Notes: generated by a model not told the origin, from the letters alone. DNA of 64,000 nt from Actinomyces sp. ZJ308 (GCF_011752065.1 NZ_JAAIJY010000003.1:62001-126000), one strand, 5' to 3'; positions 26,511 to 35,518 are shown, counted from the stretch's first letter. Program-made: numbers and translations.

Positions 26511-27823
26511 GCACTGCCGCCGGGCTGCCCCGCCGCGCCTGGCTCATGATTATCGTCGTCGGCTTTCTGGGCTTCTGCGCGGTGCTGCGGGCCCCGGTGG
26601 GGGTCATCCCGCCGCTGCTGACGCGCCTGGGGCAGGACCTGGGCATGGGGGAGGTGGCTCGCGGCGCCCTGACCTCCGTGCCGATCCTGTGCTTCGGACT
26701 GCTCACCCCGCTGGCCTCGCTCGTGGTGCGCCGCATCGGCGTCAACACCGCGGGCCTGCTCACCTTGGCACTGGCACTCATCGGGGCGCTGCTGCGCTCG
26801 GCCGGGACCACCTGGGCGGCCTTCGCCGGAACCGTCATCATCGGGGCCGGGCTCACGGTGGGCAACCTCGTGGCCCCCATGGTCATCGGCCGCGACTTCT
26901 GGCACCGCACCGCCCTGATGACTGGCCTGTACTCCTCCACCTGCAACGTCATCGTCACCGCGGCCACGGCCCTGGCCGTGCCGCTGGCACTCGTCATCGG
27001 CTGGCAGGGCTCAGCCGCAGCCTGGACCGCGATCCCGGTGCTGCTGGCCGGCGCCATGTGGATCTGGGTCTTCCCTCCCGGCGGCCGGGCTCCCCGGCAG
27101 AGCCTGCGGGAGCGGTCGGGCATGACCTCCTGGGTGACGGAGCACTCCCTGGCCCGGCCGACGTCGTCGACCGGTGCCGCCGTCTGGAGGCGCCCTCTGA
27201 CCTGGGTGATGGCCGTGGCCTTCGCGGGCTCCACCTTCTCCTACTACGCGGTCTCGGGCTGGCTGCCCACTGCTCTGGCCGACGAGCTCGCCATGACCGA
27301 GGCCGGAGCGGGCGTGGCCGCCTCCGTGTTCTCCCTGCTGGGGATCGTGGGGCCCCTGCTGGTTCCGGTCATGTTCGAGGCGCTGGGGTGGTCGGCCGGC
27401 CGCGTGCTCGGCGTCATCTGCGCCTGCTGGCTGACGCTGCCGGTCTGCCTGGTCGTTGCGCCCGGCTACTGGCTGGTGCCCTGCATGCTCTCGGGCATCG
27501 CGCAGGGCGCCTTCTTCGCCGCCCTGTTCACCCTGGTCATCCGCCGCTCGGAGTCGGTCGACGAGACCCGCCAGACAACCGCCCTCATCCAGACGACCGG
27601 CTACTGCGTGGCCGCCGTCGGCCCCGTCATCATGGGTTGGGTTCATGAGCGCAGCGGTGGCTGGGTAGCCCCGTTCACCATGGTGGTGGGCGTCCTGGTG
27701 CTCATGACCGTGTGCTCCCAGGTCGCGGCCCGCACAGGCGAGTCCGGCGGAGCCGAGCGCGCCGTTGCGGCCGGTGCCCGGCAGGGCGAGAAGCAGGCCG
27801 GCGCTTACGGCGGTGCCGCATGA
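26507..27823 (+). CDS. MFS transporter, CynX/NimT-like
   Basis: The 438-residue protein has about 12 membrane segments and the NimT/CynX pattern: LRAPVGVIPPLL near residue 25, RGALTSVPILCFGLLTPLA and a C-terminal half with ASVFSLLGIVGPLLVPVMFE. Relatives export cyanate, nitroimidazoles or other small anions. It starts with GTG overlapping the trmB stop and overlaps hemW by ATGA, forming a tight trmB-MFS-hemW run. Confidence 0.85.
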   Translation: MSTAAGLPRRAWLMIIVVGFLGFCAVLRAPVGVIPPLLTRLGQDLGMGEVARGALTSVPILCFGLLTPLASLVVRRIGVNTAGLLTLALALIGALLRSAGTTWAAFAGTVIIGAGLTVGNLVAPMVIGRDFWHRTALMTGLYSSTCNVIVTAATALAVPLALVIGWQGSAAAWTAIPVLLAGAMWIWVFPPGGRAPRQSLRERSGMTSWVTEHSLARPTSSTGAAVWRRPLTWVMAVAFAGSTFSYYAVSGWLPTALADELAMTEAGAGVAASVFSLLGIVGPLLVPVMFEALGWSAGRVLGVICACWLTLPVCLVVAPGYWLVPCMLSGIAQGAFFAALFTLVIRRSESVDETRQTTALIQTTGYCVAAVGPVIMGWVHERSGGWVAPFTMVVGVLVLMTVCSQVAARTGESGGAERAVAAGARQGEKQAGAYGGAA

Positions 27824-29094
27824 GCCCGGCCCAGCCGGTGGGCGAGCCCCTGCCGGGACGGGGGGAGCTGCCGGCGCGGGTGGCCGCACCCGCGCCGGAT
27901 CAGAGCACGCGCCCGTTCTCGGTGTACCTGCACGTGCCCTACTGCCGGGTGCGCTGCGGCTACTGCGACTTCAACACCTACACGAACCTGTCCATGGGGC
28001 AGGGAGCCTCCGCCGAGGACTTTGTGGGCACGCTCGCCGGCGAGCTGCGCGCCGCCCGCCGCGCCATGGATGCCGCGGGCCTGCCGGTGCGCCAGGTGCA
28101 GACCGTCTTCGTGGGCGGAGGAACACCGACGATGCTGCCCGCCTCGGACCTGGTGGGCATGCTGGACCTCGTGCGCGAGTGCTTCGGTCTTGCGCCGGAC
28201 GTTGAGGTGACCACCGAGGCCAACCCGGACTCCGTGGACGAGGCGGACCTGGTGGCCCTGGCTCAGGGCGGTTTCACCCGGGTCTCCTTCGGGATGCAGT
28301 CGGCCGTGCCCCACGTGTTGAAGGTCCTGGAGCGCACCCACGAGCCCGCTCGGGTGCCTCACGTCGTCGAGTGGGCGCGGCGGGCCGGGCTGAGCACCTC
28401 GCTGGACCTCATCTATGGCGCCCCGGGGGAGTCACTGGAGGACTGGCAGCGATCCCTGGACGCGGTGACGCGGATCGGCCCGGATCACGTGAGCGCCTAC
28501 GCCCTGGTCATTGAGGAGGGCACCAGGATGTGGGGCCAGGTCAGTCGCGGCGAGCTGCCGATGCCCGAGGACGACGACGAGGCCACCAAGTACGAGATGG
28601 TCGACGCCGCCCTGGGGCAGGCCGGCTACGAGTGGTACGAGATCTCCAACTGGGCCCGTCCGGGCTCCGAGTGCCGCCACAACCAGGCCTACTGGCTCGA
28701 CTGGGACTGGTGGGGCGCCGGGCCCGGTGCCCATTCCCACCTGGGCGACGTGCGCCTGTGGAACACCAAGCACCCGGTGGCCTGGGCCGGACAGATCACC
28801 ACCGGACACCTGCCCGTGGCCGGGCACGAGGTCATCGACGCCGACTCCCGCGAGCTGGAGCGGATCATGCTGGGCATCCGCCTGCGCGAGGGCATCGAGC
28901 TGGCCGGCCTCGCAGACCCGTCAGCGGGCTCGGCCGACGGCGCCGGAGCCATGCCGTCGCACCTGGTGCCCGCCGTGGCAGGCCTCGTGGCCGACGGGCT
29001 CCTCGACGCAGGCGCGGCCATGAGGGGGCGGGCGGTTCTCACCCTGCGCGGCCGCCTCATGGCCGACACCGTCACCCGAGCCCTGACCCAGTGA
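27820..29094 (+). CDS. hemW: HemW radical SAM heme chaperone
   Basis: The 424-residue protein has the radical SAM motif YCRVRCGYC (CxxxCxxC), VFVGGGTPTML, TTEANPDSV, FGMQS, SLDLIYGAPGES and the HemW-specific HNQAYW box with WWGAGPGAHSH. HemW carries heme to respiratory enzymes; the HNxxYW box separates it from true coproporphyrinogen dehydrogenase HemN. ATG 27820 overlaps the MFS stop. Confidence 0.93.
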   Translation: MSPAQPVGEPLPGRGELPARVAAPAPDQSTRPFSVYLHVPYCRVRCGYCDFNTYTNLSMGQGASAEDFVGTLAGELRAARRAMDAAGLPVRQVQTVFVGGGTPTMLPASDLVGMLDLVRECFGLAPDVEVTTEANPDSVDEADLVALAQGGFTRVSFGMQSAVPHVLKVLERTHEPARVPHVVEWARRAGLSTSLDLIYGAPGESLEDWQRSLDAVTRIGPDHVSAYALVIEEGTRMWGQVSRGELPMPEDDDEATKYEMVDAALGQAGYEWYEISNWARPGSECRHNQAYWLDWDWWGAGPGAHSHLGDVRLWNTKHPVAWAGQITTGHLPVAGHEVIDADSRELERIMLGIRLREGIELAGLADPSAGSADGAGAMPSHLVPAVAGLVADGLLDAGAAMRGRAVLTLRGRLMADTVTRALTQ

Positions 29095-29130
29095 TCCTGG
29101 GTGGCCGGCTCATGATGGGTGGCGCGCCTG

Positions 29131-29544
29131 CTACTCGCCGCCCGGCCGCATGTACTCCCGAATCGCCTGGAACAGCTCAGGTGGCAGCTCCACGTGGCCA
29201 AAGCGAAGCTTCGGCGCCACCTCGTGCCATCCGGGAAGGGTGCGCAGCACGTCGAGCGGTACCTCTCGCACCGGCGTCTGCCACTCGATGTCGCGTCGGT
29301 ACGGGATGAAGCCCGGAAACATCTCGTGCTGGTAGACCTCGTCACCCACGACCACTCCGCAGGCGGTAATCGCCTGGCATGGTTGCTTGGAGGCGAACTC
29401 CTGCTTCGGCGAGTAGTAAAGGATGTAGTCGCCTCGCTGCATGCGCTGCAGCGGTGCCTTCTTGCCGTGGCACAGCTGGCAGAACCCCTCAGCCACTCCT
29501 CGAGCCACATGATCCTTCGAGGCAACGCCGAGCCAGTACTTCAT
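29131..29544 (-). CDS. EVE domain-containing protein
   Basis: The 137-residue protein opens MKYWLGVASKDHVARGVAEGF and contains GDYILYYSPKQEF, ACGVVVGDEVYQ and FGHVELPPELF, the EVE/UPF0310 layout of a PUA-like fold that reads modified bases in RNA or DNA. Many EVE proteins sit in defence loci, but this one has no such partner nearby. ATG 29544 is preferred over GTG 29556, which overlaps the ribosome-binding site. Confidence 0.87.
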   Translation of the reverse strand: MKYWLGVASKDHVARGVAEGFCQLCHGKKAPLQRMQRGDYILYYSPKQEFASKQPCQAITACGVVVGDEVYQHEMFPGFIPYRRDIEWQTPVREVPLDVLRTLPGWHEVAPKLRFGHVELPPELFQAIREYMRPGGE

Positions 29545-29589
29545 CGTGATGCGCACCTTTCCTCGTGCTTCTCGTGCTGGGTGACGTCG

Positions 29590-29961
29590 TTACGACGCCT
29601 TCTCGTGGACGGTGATGGCGTAGCCGTCGGGGTCGGCGAAGGTGAAGGTCAGTCCGAAGGGGCCGGGACTCGGGGCGCTCAGGATCGTGATGCCCGCGGA
29701 GCTCAGGGAGTCATGCAGCTCCTGGACCGCGTCGCAGTGCAGCCAGAGCGCCACCCCGAGGCCGGGGCGAGGAGTCGCGGAGAGATCGGTGCCGGGCAGG
29801 GGCTCGCGTACTGCGAAGGGGATCGGCGTCGTCGTGAACAGGACGGCACCAGGAGGCGCCGCAGGGGCACGTCGCAGCCCCAGCCTGCTCTCGTAGAACT
29901 CCGCGGAACGCTCGAGGTCTCGCACCTGCAGGGCGATGAAGTCGGGACCGGTGACGGTCAT
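29590..29961 (-). CDS. VOC family (glyoxalase/bleomycin-resistance fold) protein
   Basis: The 123-residue protein shows the paired beta-alpha-beta-beta-beta modules of the vicinal oxygen chelate fold: IALQVRDLERSAEFYESRLGL at the front and TFTFADPDGYAITVHEK at the end. The metal-binding His/Glu set is incomplete by eye. Its ribosome-binding site is GAGAGGAGAT. It is divergent from a MarR gene with twin operators between them, so it is probably under MarR control in response to a small toxic compound. Confidence 0.82.
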   Translation of the reverse strand: MTVTGPDFIALQVRDLERSAEFYESRLGLRRAPAAPPGAVLFTTTPIPFAVREPLPGTDLSATPRPGLGVALWLHCDAVQELHDSLSSAGITILSAPSPGPFGLTFTFADPDGYAITVHEKAS

Positions 29962-29984
29962 GGTGATCTCCTCTCAGATAATGT

Positions 29985-30029
29985 ATGTCAGGTTTCTGAC
30001 ATATCGAGAGTATGTCAGAATGCTGTCAT
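29985..30029. promoter_or_regulatory. Twin MarR operators between VOC and MarR genes
   Basis: ATGTCAGgtttCTGACAT (29985-30002) is a perfect 7-4-7 inverted repeat. ATGTCAGaatgCTGTCAT (30012-30029) is a second copy with one mismatch, 27 bases further on and overlapping the marR start codon. Both divergent promoters would be covered. Confidence 0.75.
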
Positions 30030-30459
30030 GAGTCAAGACGACCCCAGGGAGCTCCTCGGCTACCAGCTCAAGCACGTTCAGGCTGCGCTTCGAACGCGCA
30101 TGGATGAGGCACTTCGCCCCCTGGGTCTGAGTGCCCCGCAGTACCTCTGTCTCGAACTGCTCAGTCGCGCGCCGGGGGCCTCGACCTCCGACCTCGCCAG
30201 GGAGGCCTTCGTGACTCGCCAGACCATGAGCACGCTCCTGCGCTCCCTCATGGATCGAGGACTGGCTCAGCGCGTGGAGCAGGCGCCCAGCGGACGCGCC
30301 CTGCCGCTGCGGCTCACCCCTGAGGGGCGGAGCCTACTCAAGGAGGCGTCGAAGGTGACGTTGGAGATCGAGCGAATCATGGTCGCTCCGCTGAGTGAGG
30401 CCCAGCTGCGAATGGTGCAGGAGGCGCTATCGGCCTGCGTCGCGGCGCTCGAGGAGTAG
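30028..30459 (+). CDS. MarR family transcriptional regulator
   Basis: The 143-residue protein has the MarR winged-helix order: QAALRTRMDEALRPLGLSAPQYLCLELL, STSDLAREAFVTRQTMSTLLRSL (recognition helix) and the wing region ALPLRLTPEGRSLL. It probably binds the two 18-bp inverted repeats in front of it and represses itself and the VOC gene until a ligand is present. ATG 30028 sits inside the second operator. Confidence 0.88.
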   Translation: MSQDDPRELLGYQLKHVQAALRTRMDEALRPLGLSAPQYLCLELLSRAPGASTSDLAREAFVTRQTMSTLLRSLMDRGLAQRVEQAPSGRALPLRLTPEGRSLLKEASKVTLEIERIMVAPLSEAQLRMVQEALSACVAALEE

Positions 30460-30540
30460 GTGCTGGGTCGGTGGCTGTCCTCCCCGCTCGCGTAGCGATA
30501 TTTCCAGGACGATCTCAGGGATCTGTGGCATTTTAGCCGG

Positions 30541-31542
30541 ATGACTGATTCACAGTACCCAGGTTATTCAGGTGACGGTTCCCAATCCGGTGACAACCCT
30601 CAGGGTGCTCCGGGCTACGGGGCACAACCCGGCTATGGCCCTCAGGGGGGAGATGCTCCCGGCTACGGTCCGCCACCCGGGTACGGAGCCGGATATGGAG
30701 CACAGCCCGGCAGTAACCAGCAACCCGGTTACGGCTCCCAGCCCGGCGCCGCCCCGGGTTACGGCCCTCAGTTCGGCGCGGCCCCGGGATACGGTCCCCA
30801 GCCCGGCGCGGCCCCGGGATACGGTCCCCAGCCCGGCGCGGCCCCGGGGTACGGTCCCCAGGCCGCCATGGGTGCCGGAGGAGGTGTACCCCCATATTCC
30901 GGAGGGGTTATGGGTGGCGTGCCGATGAGTGTTGGTGATGGCCTGTCCTGGGCCTGGTCCAAGTTCAAGGAGAACGCACTTATTCTCATTGTTGGGATCG
31001 GGCTGTGGACCATCCTCTCAAGAGCTGGATTCGATGCCCACATCACCCTCAATAACCAGGAGTATGGTGTCAGTACGGGAATTCCTTTCGGTAACGTCAT
31101 CTCCTTTGTTGTGGGACTGTTCGCTCCCATCGTGATCGCCAACATGTCGCTCAAGGTGGCTACTGGGCGACCTCTGGAGTGGAGTGACCTCTTCACGTTC
31201 CCGAACATGGGGGCGGGTGTTTTGGCGATCCTTCTAAGTACGCTCGCCACGTTGGTCGGTATACTTCTGTGTATTGTCTCCGGCATCATCGTGACCTTCC
31301 TTCTCTACTACTCCGTCTACTTCACCGTGGACAGGGGTGTGGACGGCATCGAGGGCATGAAAGCATCCTGGAGGACCCTGTCCAGCCACGTCGGTGAGCT
31401 CCTCCCCTTCGCGCTGACCGGTGTCGGCCTCTACATCCTCGGTACGATCACGCTGGTCGGCTGGCTTGTGACGATCCCGCTGGCGGTGCTCATGACCGGT
31501 TACTCCTACGTGCGCATCCAGGGCTACGACGTCGTCCGCTGA
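30541..31542 (+). CDS. Membrane protein with Gly-Tyr-Gly/Pro-Gln repeat N-terminus
   Basis: The 333-residue protein has a soluble front of about 120 residues rich in Pro, Gly, Tyr and Gln, with repeats of GAAPGYGPQP, then about five membrane segments (ALILIVGIGLWTIL, VISFVVGLFAPIVIA, VLAILLSTLATLVGILLCIVSG and others) in a DUF975-like arrangement. Such proteins with GYG fronts are common in Actinobacteria; the job is unknown. The GYG front could drive self-association in the cytoplasm. A hairpin follows the gene. Confidence 0.75.
   Translation: MTDSQYPGYSGDGSQSGDNPQGAPGYGAQPGYGPQGGDAPGYGPPPGYGAGYGAQPGSNQQPGYGSQPGAAPGYGPQFGAAPGYGPQPGAAPGYGPQPGAAPGYGPQAAMGAGGGVPPYSGGVMGGVPMSVGDGLSWAWSKFKENALILIVGIGLWTILSRAGFDAHITLNNQEYGVSTGIPFGNVISFVVGLFAPIVIANMSLKVATGRPLEWSDLFTFPNMGAGVLAILLSTLATLVGILLCIVSGIIVTFLLYYSVYFTVDRGVDGIEGMKASWRTLSSHVGELLPFALTGVGLYILGTITLVGWLVTIPLAVLMTGYSYVRIQGYDVVR
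30745..30861 (+). repeat. Nearly four 30-bp tandem repeats
   Basis: Thirty-base units encode GAAPGYGPQ(F/P). Units 2 (30775-30804) and 3 (30805-30834) are identical at DNA level, unit 1 and partial unit 4 differ at a few bases. The array keeps frame. Confidence 0.9.
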
Positions 31543-31559
31543 TCTCGCCGCCGTCCTGC

Positions 31560-31595
31560 TCTGCGCCCCGCACGCCTCGGCCTGCGGGGCGCAGA
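31560..31595 (+). terminator. Hairpin after the GYG membrane protein
   Basis: TCTGCGCCCCGCA (31560-31572) pairs perfectly with its complement at 31583-31595 across 10 bases, 18 bases past the stop codon. No T tract. Confidence 0.6.
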
Positions 31596-31684
31596 CTCAT
31601 CGTGGGCCGAAGCGCTCTCCGGCTCGGCTAGAGTGAGGACCGACGTCATCCCCGAGAACCATCCTGCCCGCCACAAGGACTTCC

Positions 31685-32728
31685 GTGCCCCCGAGCCCAG
31701 CCACCCCCGACCCGCGTGAAGCGGAGGAGCGCCCCGCCCTCATTCTGGCCAACCTCGGCACCCCGGCCGAACCGACCCCCAAGGCGGTCCGCTCCTTCCT
31801 GCGGGAGTTCCTCTCCGACCGGCGTGTCATCGAGATGCACCCCCTCCTGTGGCGCCCCGTCCTGGAAGGCATCATCCTGCGGGTGCGTCCGCGCGCATCG
31901 GCCGCCAAGTACGCCACCGTTTGGCGCCCCGGTCAGGAGACCAGCCGTTCCGGCTCCCCGCTCATGCACTACAGCGAGCGCCAGTGCGAGCTTCTTCAGC
32001 GTGAGCTGGGCGAGGCGGTCCAGGTCCGCATCGCCATGCGCTACGGCCGGCCGTCCCTGCGGCACGTCATGGGCGAGCTCATGGAGGCCGGCTGCCGCCG
32101 GATCGCCCTCATCTCGCTCTACCCGCAGTACGCCGCCTCCTCGGCGGGCACCGTCGTCGACGAGGCCGCCCGCTTCATCCTGGGCTCCCGCAACCAGCCC
32201 GAGCTGCGCACCATCCGCTCCTTCGAGGCGGCCCCTGCCTACATCGAGGCCCTCGCCACCGCCCTGGAGCGGCACTGGCAGGCCCACGGGCGCCTCGACC
32301 CGGCCGCCGGCGAGCGTCTCCTGCTGTCCTTCCACTCCATCCCCCAGGCCATGCACGACGCCGGAGACCCCTACCGAGCCGAGTGCGAGCGCACCGTCGA
32401 GCTCCTCTCACGCAGGCTCGACCTGCCCGACGGGCTCGCCCGGCTCACCTTCCAGTCCGTCTTCGGGCCCGCCGCCTGGATCGGGCCCGCCACCATCGAC
32501 ACGGTCGGCGAGCTGGGGCGTGCCGGCTGTCCGCGTCTTGACGTCATCTGCCCCGGCTTCTTCTCCGACTGCCTGGAGACCCTTGAGGAGATCGACCAGC
32601 TCAACCGCGAGACCTTCACCACTGCCGGAGGCGGCACCTTCCACTACATCCCCTGGGGAAACGACTCCGCCGGCGCCATCGCCACCCTGGCTGAACAGGC
32701 AAAAAACGTGCTGGCCGGGTGGATCTGA
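31685..32728 (+). CDS. hemH: Ferrochelatase
   Basis: The 347-residue protein has LILANLGTPAEPTPKAVRSF, LREFLSDRRVIEM, GIILRVRPRASAAKYATVW, SGSPLMHYSERQ, the FHSIP motif with the metal-site His, and CPGFFSDCLETLEEI. This inserts iron into a porphyrin. The DRRVIE / LLWRPxLEGIILRxRP blocks look more like proteobacterial HemH than like the usual actinobacterial coproporphyrin ferrochelatase. The start is GTG 31685 after AAGGAC. Confidence 0.92.
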   Translation: MPPSPATPDPREAEERPALILANLGTPAEPTPKAVRSFLREFLSDRRVIEMHPLLWRPVLEGIILRVRPRASAAKYATVWRPGQETSRSGSPLMHYSERQCELLQRELGEAVQVRIAMRYGRPSLRHVMGELMEAGCRRIALISLYPQYAASSAGTVVDEAARFILGSRNQPELRTIRSFEAAPAYIEALATALERHWQAHGRLDPAAGERLLLSFHSIPQAMHDAGDPYRAECERTVELLSRRLDLPDGLARLTFQSVFGPAAWIGPATIDTVGELGRAGCPRLDVICPGFFSDCLETLEEIDQLNRETFTTAGGGTFHYIPWGNDSAGAIATLAEQAKNVLAGWI

Positions 32729-32873
32729 GCGGGAGGAGGCCCTGCTGCACCCGGCTACGTCGTCGGCTCCGGCAGCAGGTCTCAGCACCAGAGACCACAA
32801 CGCCTCATCGGGGGAACGGCCGCATGGGGCGGTATGGTGACGTTATCAGCCCCGATTCTGTAAGGAAGTCGCC

Positions 32874-34301
32874 GTGCATCTTGAGTGGTGGTCCGTCCTG
32901 CCCTTCGCGGGCATGCTCGCCTGTATCGCCGTCCTGCCGCTGATCCCGGCCACGGCGCACTGGTGGGAGAAGCACTCCAGCCAGCTGCTCGTCTCCGTGA
33001 GCCTGGGCGTGCCCGTGGCCGCCTGGATGTGGGTCGCCGGTGGCTGGCAGGTCGTCTTCGCCTCCGTGGTCGAGTACCTCCAGTTCATCTGCCTTCTGCT
33101 GTCCCTGTTCGTCGTCTCCGGCGGGATCTTCCTCAAGGGCGACATCCGCGCCACTCCCCGCAACAACACGATCTTCCTGGCGATCGGCGGAGTCATCGCC
33201 TCCTTCGTCGGCACCACCGGCGCCGCCATGCTCCTCATCCGGCCCCTGCTGGCCACCAACAAGGAGCGCCGCTACCGTGTGCACACGGTGCTCTACACGA
33301 TCTTCATCGTGGCCAACTGCGGCGGCCTGCTCACCCCGCTGGGCGACCCGCCCCTGTTCCTGGGCTTCCTGCGCGGCGTGCCCTTCACCTGGACCTTCAA
33401 CCTCCTGCGCGAGTACCTCTTCGTCAACATCATGCTGCTGGTGAGCTACTACGCCCTGGACTCCTACTACTACTCCCAGGAGCCCGCCAAGTCCGTGCAC
33501 GACGACGACACCGAGATCGAGCCCCTCGGCCTGAAGGGCTCACTCAACTTCATCTTCTTCGCCGTCATCATCGCCGCCGTCGCCTTCGCCCCCTCCATCG
33601 ACGTCGAGGCTATCGAGCATGGGCAGGCCGTCCTGGGAGACTGGGTCCCCGTGCGCGAGATCATCATGCTCTCGGCCGCGGCCGGCTCCTACTTCCTGGG
33701 CAGCCGGGAGGTCCGCTTCAAGGACAACCAGTTCACCTGGGGCCCCATCGCCGAGGTCGCGATCCTGTTCGTCGGCATCTTCCTCACCATGATCCCGGCC
33801 CTGCACTACCTCGACGAGGTCGCTGGATCACTGCCCCTCAACGAGGTCACCTTCTTCGTCTTCACCGGCGGACTCTCCTCCGTCCTGGACAACGCCCCCA
33901 CCTACGCCACCTTCTTCGAGATGGCCGGGCAGGTCACCCACCCCGGTGGGGCCACCGTGGCCGGGGTCCCCGAGATCTACCTCGTGTCCATCTCGCTGGG
34001 CGCCGTCCTGTGCGGCGCCATCACCTACATCGGCAACGGGCCGAACTTCATGGTCAAGTCCGTGGCCGAGTCCGATGGCGTCGAGATGCCCAGCTTCGGC
34101 GGCTACGTGGGCCGCACCATGAAGCACCTGGTCCCGGTCATCGCCGCCATGGTCCTGCTCTTCATCGCCCCGGGCACTCTGTGGAAGGTCCTGGGCGGGG
34201 TGCTGACCGTGGTGCTCCTGGGGCTCGACGCCCGTCTGCTGTCCCAGTCGCGTCGCCTGGCCCTGGCCGACCAGTCCGAGAGCTCCGAGAACAAGGGCTG
34301 A
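32874..34301 (+). CDS. Sodium:proton antiporter (ion transporter superfamily, NhaD-like)
   Basis: The 475-residue protein has about 12 membrane segments and motifs of the NhaD-like Na+/H+ antiporters: GDIRATPRNNTIFLAIGGVIASFVGTTGAAMLL, NCGGLLTPLGDPPLFLGFLRGVPF, FTGGLSSVLDNAPTYATFFEM and GAITYIGNGPNFMVKSVAE. The last two hold the ion-binding Asp/Asn residues typical of this group. The start is GTG 32874 after AAGGAA. It stands alone between hemH and a convergent DUF3097 gene. Confidence 0.87.
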   Translation: MHLEWWSVLPFAGMLACIAVLPLIPATAHWWEKHSSQLLVSVSLGVPVAAWMWVAGGWQVVFASVVEYLQFICLLLSLFVVSGGIFLKGDIRATPRNNTIFLAIGGVIASFVGTTGAAMLLIRPLLATNKERRYRVHTVLYTIFIVANCGGLLTPLGDPPLFLGFLRGVPFTWTFNLLREYLFVNIMLLVSYYALDSYYYSQEPAKSVHDDDTEIEPLGLKGSLNFIFFAVIIAAVAFAPSIDVEAIEHGQAVLGDWVPVREIIMLSAAAGSYFLGSREVRFKDNQFTWGPIAEVAILFVGIFLTMIPALHYLDEVAGSLPLNEVTFFVFTGGLSSVLDNAPTYATFFEMAGQVTHPGGATVAGVPEIYLVSISLGAVLCGAITYIGNGPNFMVKSVAESDGVEMPSFGGYVGRTMKHLVPVIAAMVLLFIAPGTLWKVLGGVLTVVLLGLDARLLSQSRRLALADQSESSENKG

Positions 34302-34315
34302 GCCGGCTGGCCGGC

Positions 34316-35374
34316 TCAGTGCGTGCCGGGAGCGGTCACGAAGTCGATGAGCTCCTCCATGCGGCCCAGCAGGCTCGGCTCAAGGTCCTTGTAGGAGCGC
34401 ACCGTCGCCAGGATGCGCTGCCAGCCCCGGGCGACGTCGGCCTGGGTGGCGTGCGGCCAGCCCAGGGCCTCCAGGGTCCCGTGCTTGATGTCGGTGCCCC
34501 GCGGGATGTCCGGCCAGCGCTTCAGCCCCACCCGGGACGGTTTGACCGCCTGCCACACGTCCACGTACGGGTGCCCCAGGACCAGCACGTTCTCCCCGCC
34601 GGGCATCTCGGCCACCCGCTGCGCGATCCGAGACTCCTTGGAGCCGGCCACCAGGTGGTCCACGAGGACCCCCGCCCGCCGCTCAGGCGCCGGACCGAAC
34701 TCGGCCATGACCTCCTTGAGGTTATCGACGCCGTCGAGCATGAGGACCACGACGCCCTCATGGCGCAGGTCATCGCCCCAGACCTTCTCCACCAGCTCGG
34801 CGTCGTGCTTGCCCTCCACCCAGATGCGTGAGGCGCGCGCCACCTTGGCCCGCTCGCCCTCGACGGCGTAGGAGCCCGAGGCCGTCAGCCGGCGCCCGGC
34901 CGCGCTCACCGGCCCCGAGGGCTTGCGCTTGCGCGCCACGGGCGGATCCAGGATGACTGGACGGCCCTCGATCCAGAAGCCGGGCCCCAGGGCGAAGCCG
35001 CGGCGCGTTCCGTGACGGTCCTCCAGGACCACGACGTGCTGGCCACCGGACTTCTCCACCGCCACCGCGGCACCGACGAAACCGGTCTGTCGGTCCTCGA
35101 CCACCAGGCCCGCTGAGACCGGCACATGCACCGACTCCGGGCGCACGGCGCCGGGCCCCGTCCGGTGAGGGTTAACCGACAGGACGTCCCCGCCGTAGCG
35201 GTCGCCCGCCGACGGCCTCCGGGCAGCGCCGCCGTCGGAGCGCGCACCGGCCGGAGCGCGCTGCGCCTGCTGCTTCTGCTCGGCCTCGGCACGGGCCCTC
35301 AGGGCGGCGCGGCGGGCGGCGGTCGAGCCGGGGACGGGGGAGCGGTACGGGGTGGGCGTGTTCACCCTCGGCAC
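34316..35374 (-). CDS. DUF3097 domain-containing protein
   Basis: The 352-residue protein has a variable basic front, then GDVLSVNPHRTGPG, the RIWVEGKHDAELVEKVWGDDLRHEGVVV block resembling a Toprim-like fold (Glu in VEGKHD, acidic pair in LDGVDN) and a conserved end GVGLKRWPDIPRGTDIKHG-like. The family is restricted to Actinobacteria and has no assigned role; a Toprim-like nuclease or primase function is an inference from the acidic motif. The start is GTG 35374, possibly GTG 35365. Confidence 0.87.
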   Translation of the reverse strand: MPRVNTPTPYRSPVPGSTAARRAALRARAEAEQKQQAQRAPAGARSDGGAARRPSAGDRYGGDVLSVNPHRTGPGAVRPESVHVPVSAGLVVEDRQTGFVGAAVAVEKSGGQHVVVLEDRHGTRRGFALGPGFWIEGRPVILDPPVARKRKPSGPVSAAGRRLTASGSYAVEGERAKVARASRIWVEGKHDAELVEKVWGDDLRHEGVVVLMLDGVDNLKEVMAEFGPAPERRAGVLVDHLVAGSKESRIAQRVAEMPGGENVLVLGHPYVDVWQAVKPSRVGLKRWPDIPRGTDIKHGTLEALGWPHATQADVARGWQRILATVRSYKDLEPSLLGRMEELIDFVTAPGTH

Positions 35375-35402
35375 GGTAGGGGAAACTCACGGCCCGGAGA
35401 CG

Positions 35403-35455
35403 TTGGACCCGCCGGGCCACGGCGTAGGATGGCACTCGCGTGGGGTGAGTGCTAA
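35403..35455 (+). promoter_or_regulatory. hrcA promoter with CIRCE operator
   Basis: TTGGAC (35403-35408) and TAGGAT (35425-35430), spaced by 16, form a promoter. A CIRCE element, ATGGCACTC - 9 bases - GAGTGCTAA (35429-35455), overlaps its -10 and start site. The left half deviates at two bases from consensus TTAGCACTC. HrcA should repress its own operon here. Confidence 0.85.
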
Positions 35456-35518
35456 TCGCTTGCCGACACGCACCGGCACCACATCGATCGTGTCCAGGCA
35501 GTGACGGGAGGAGGACCC

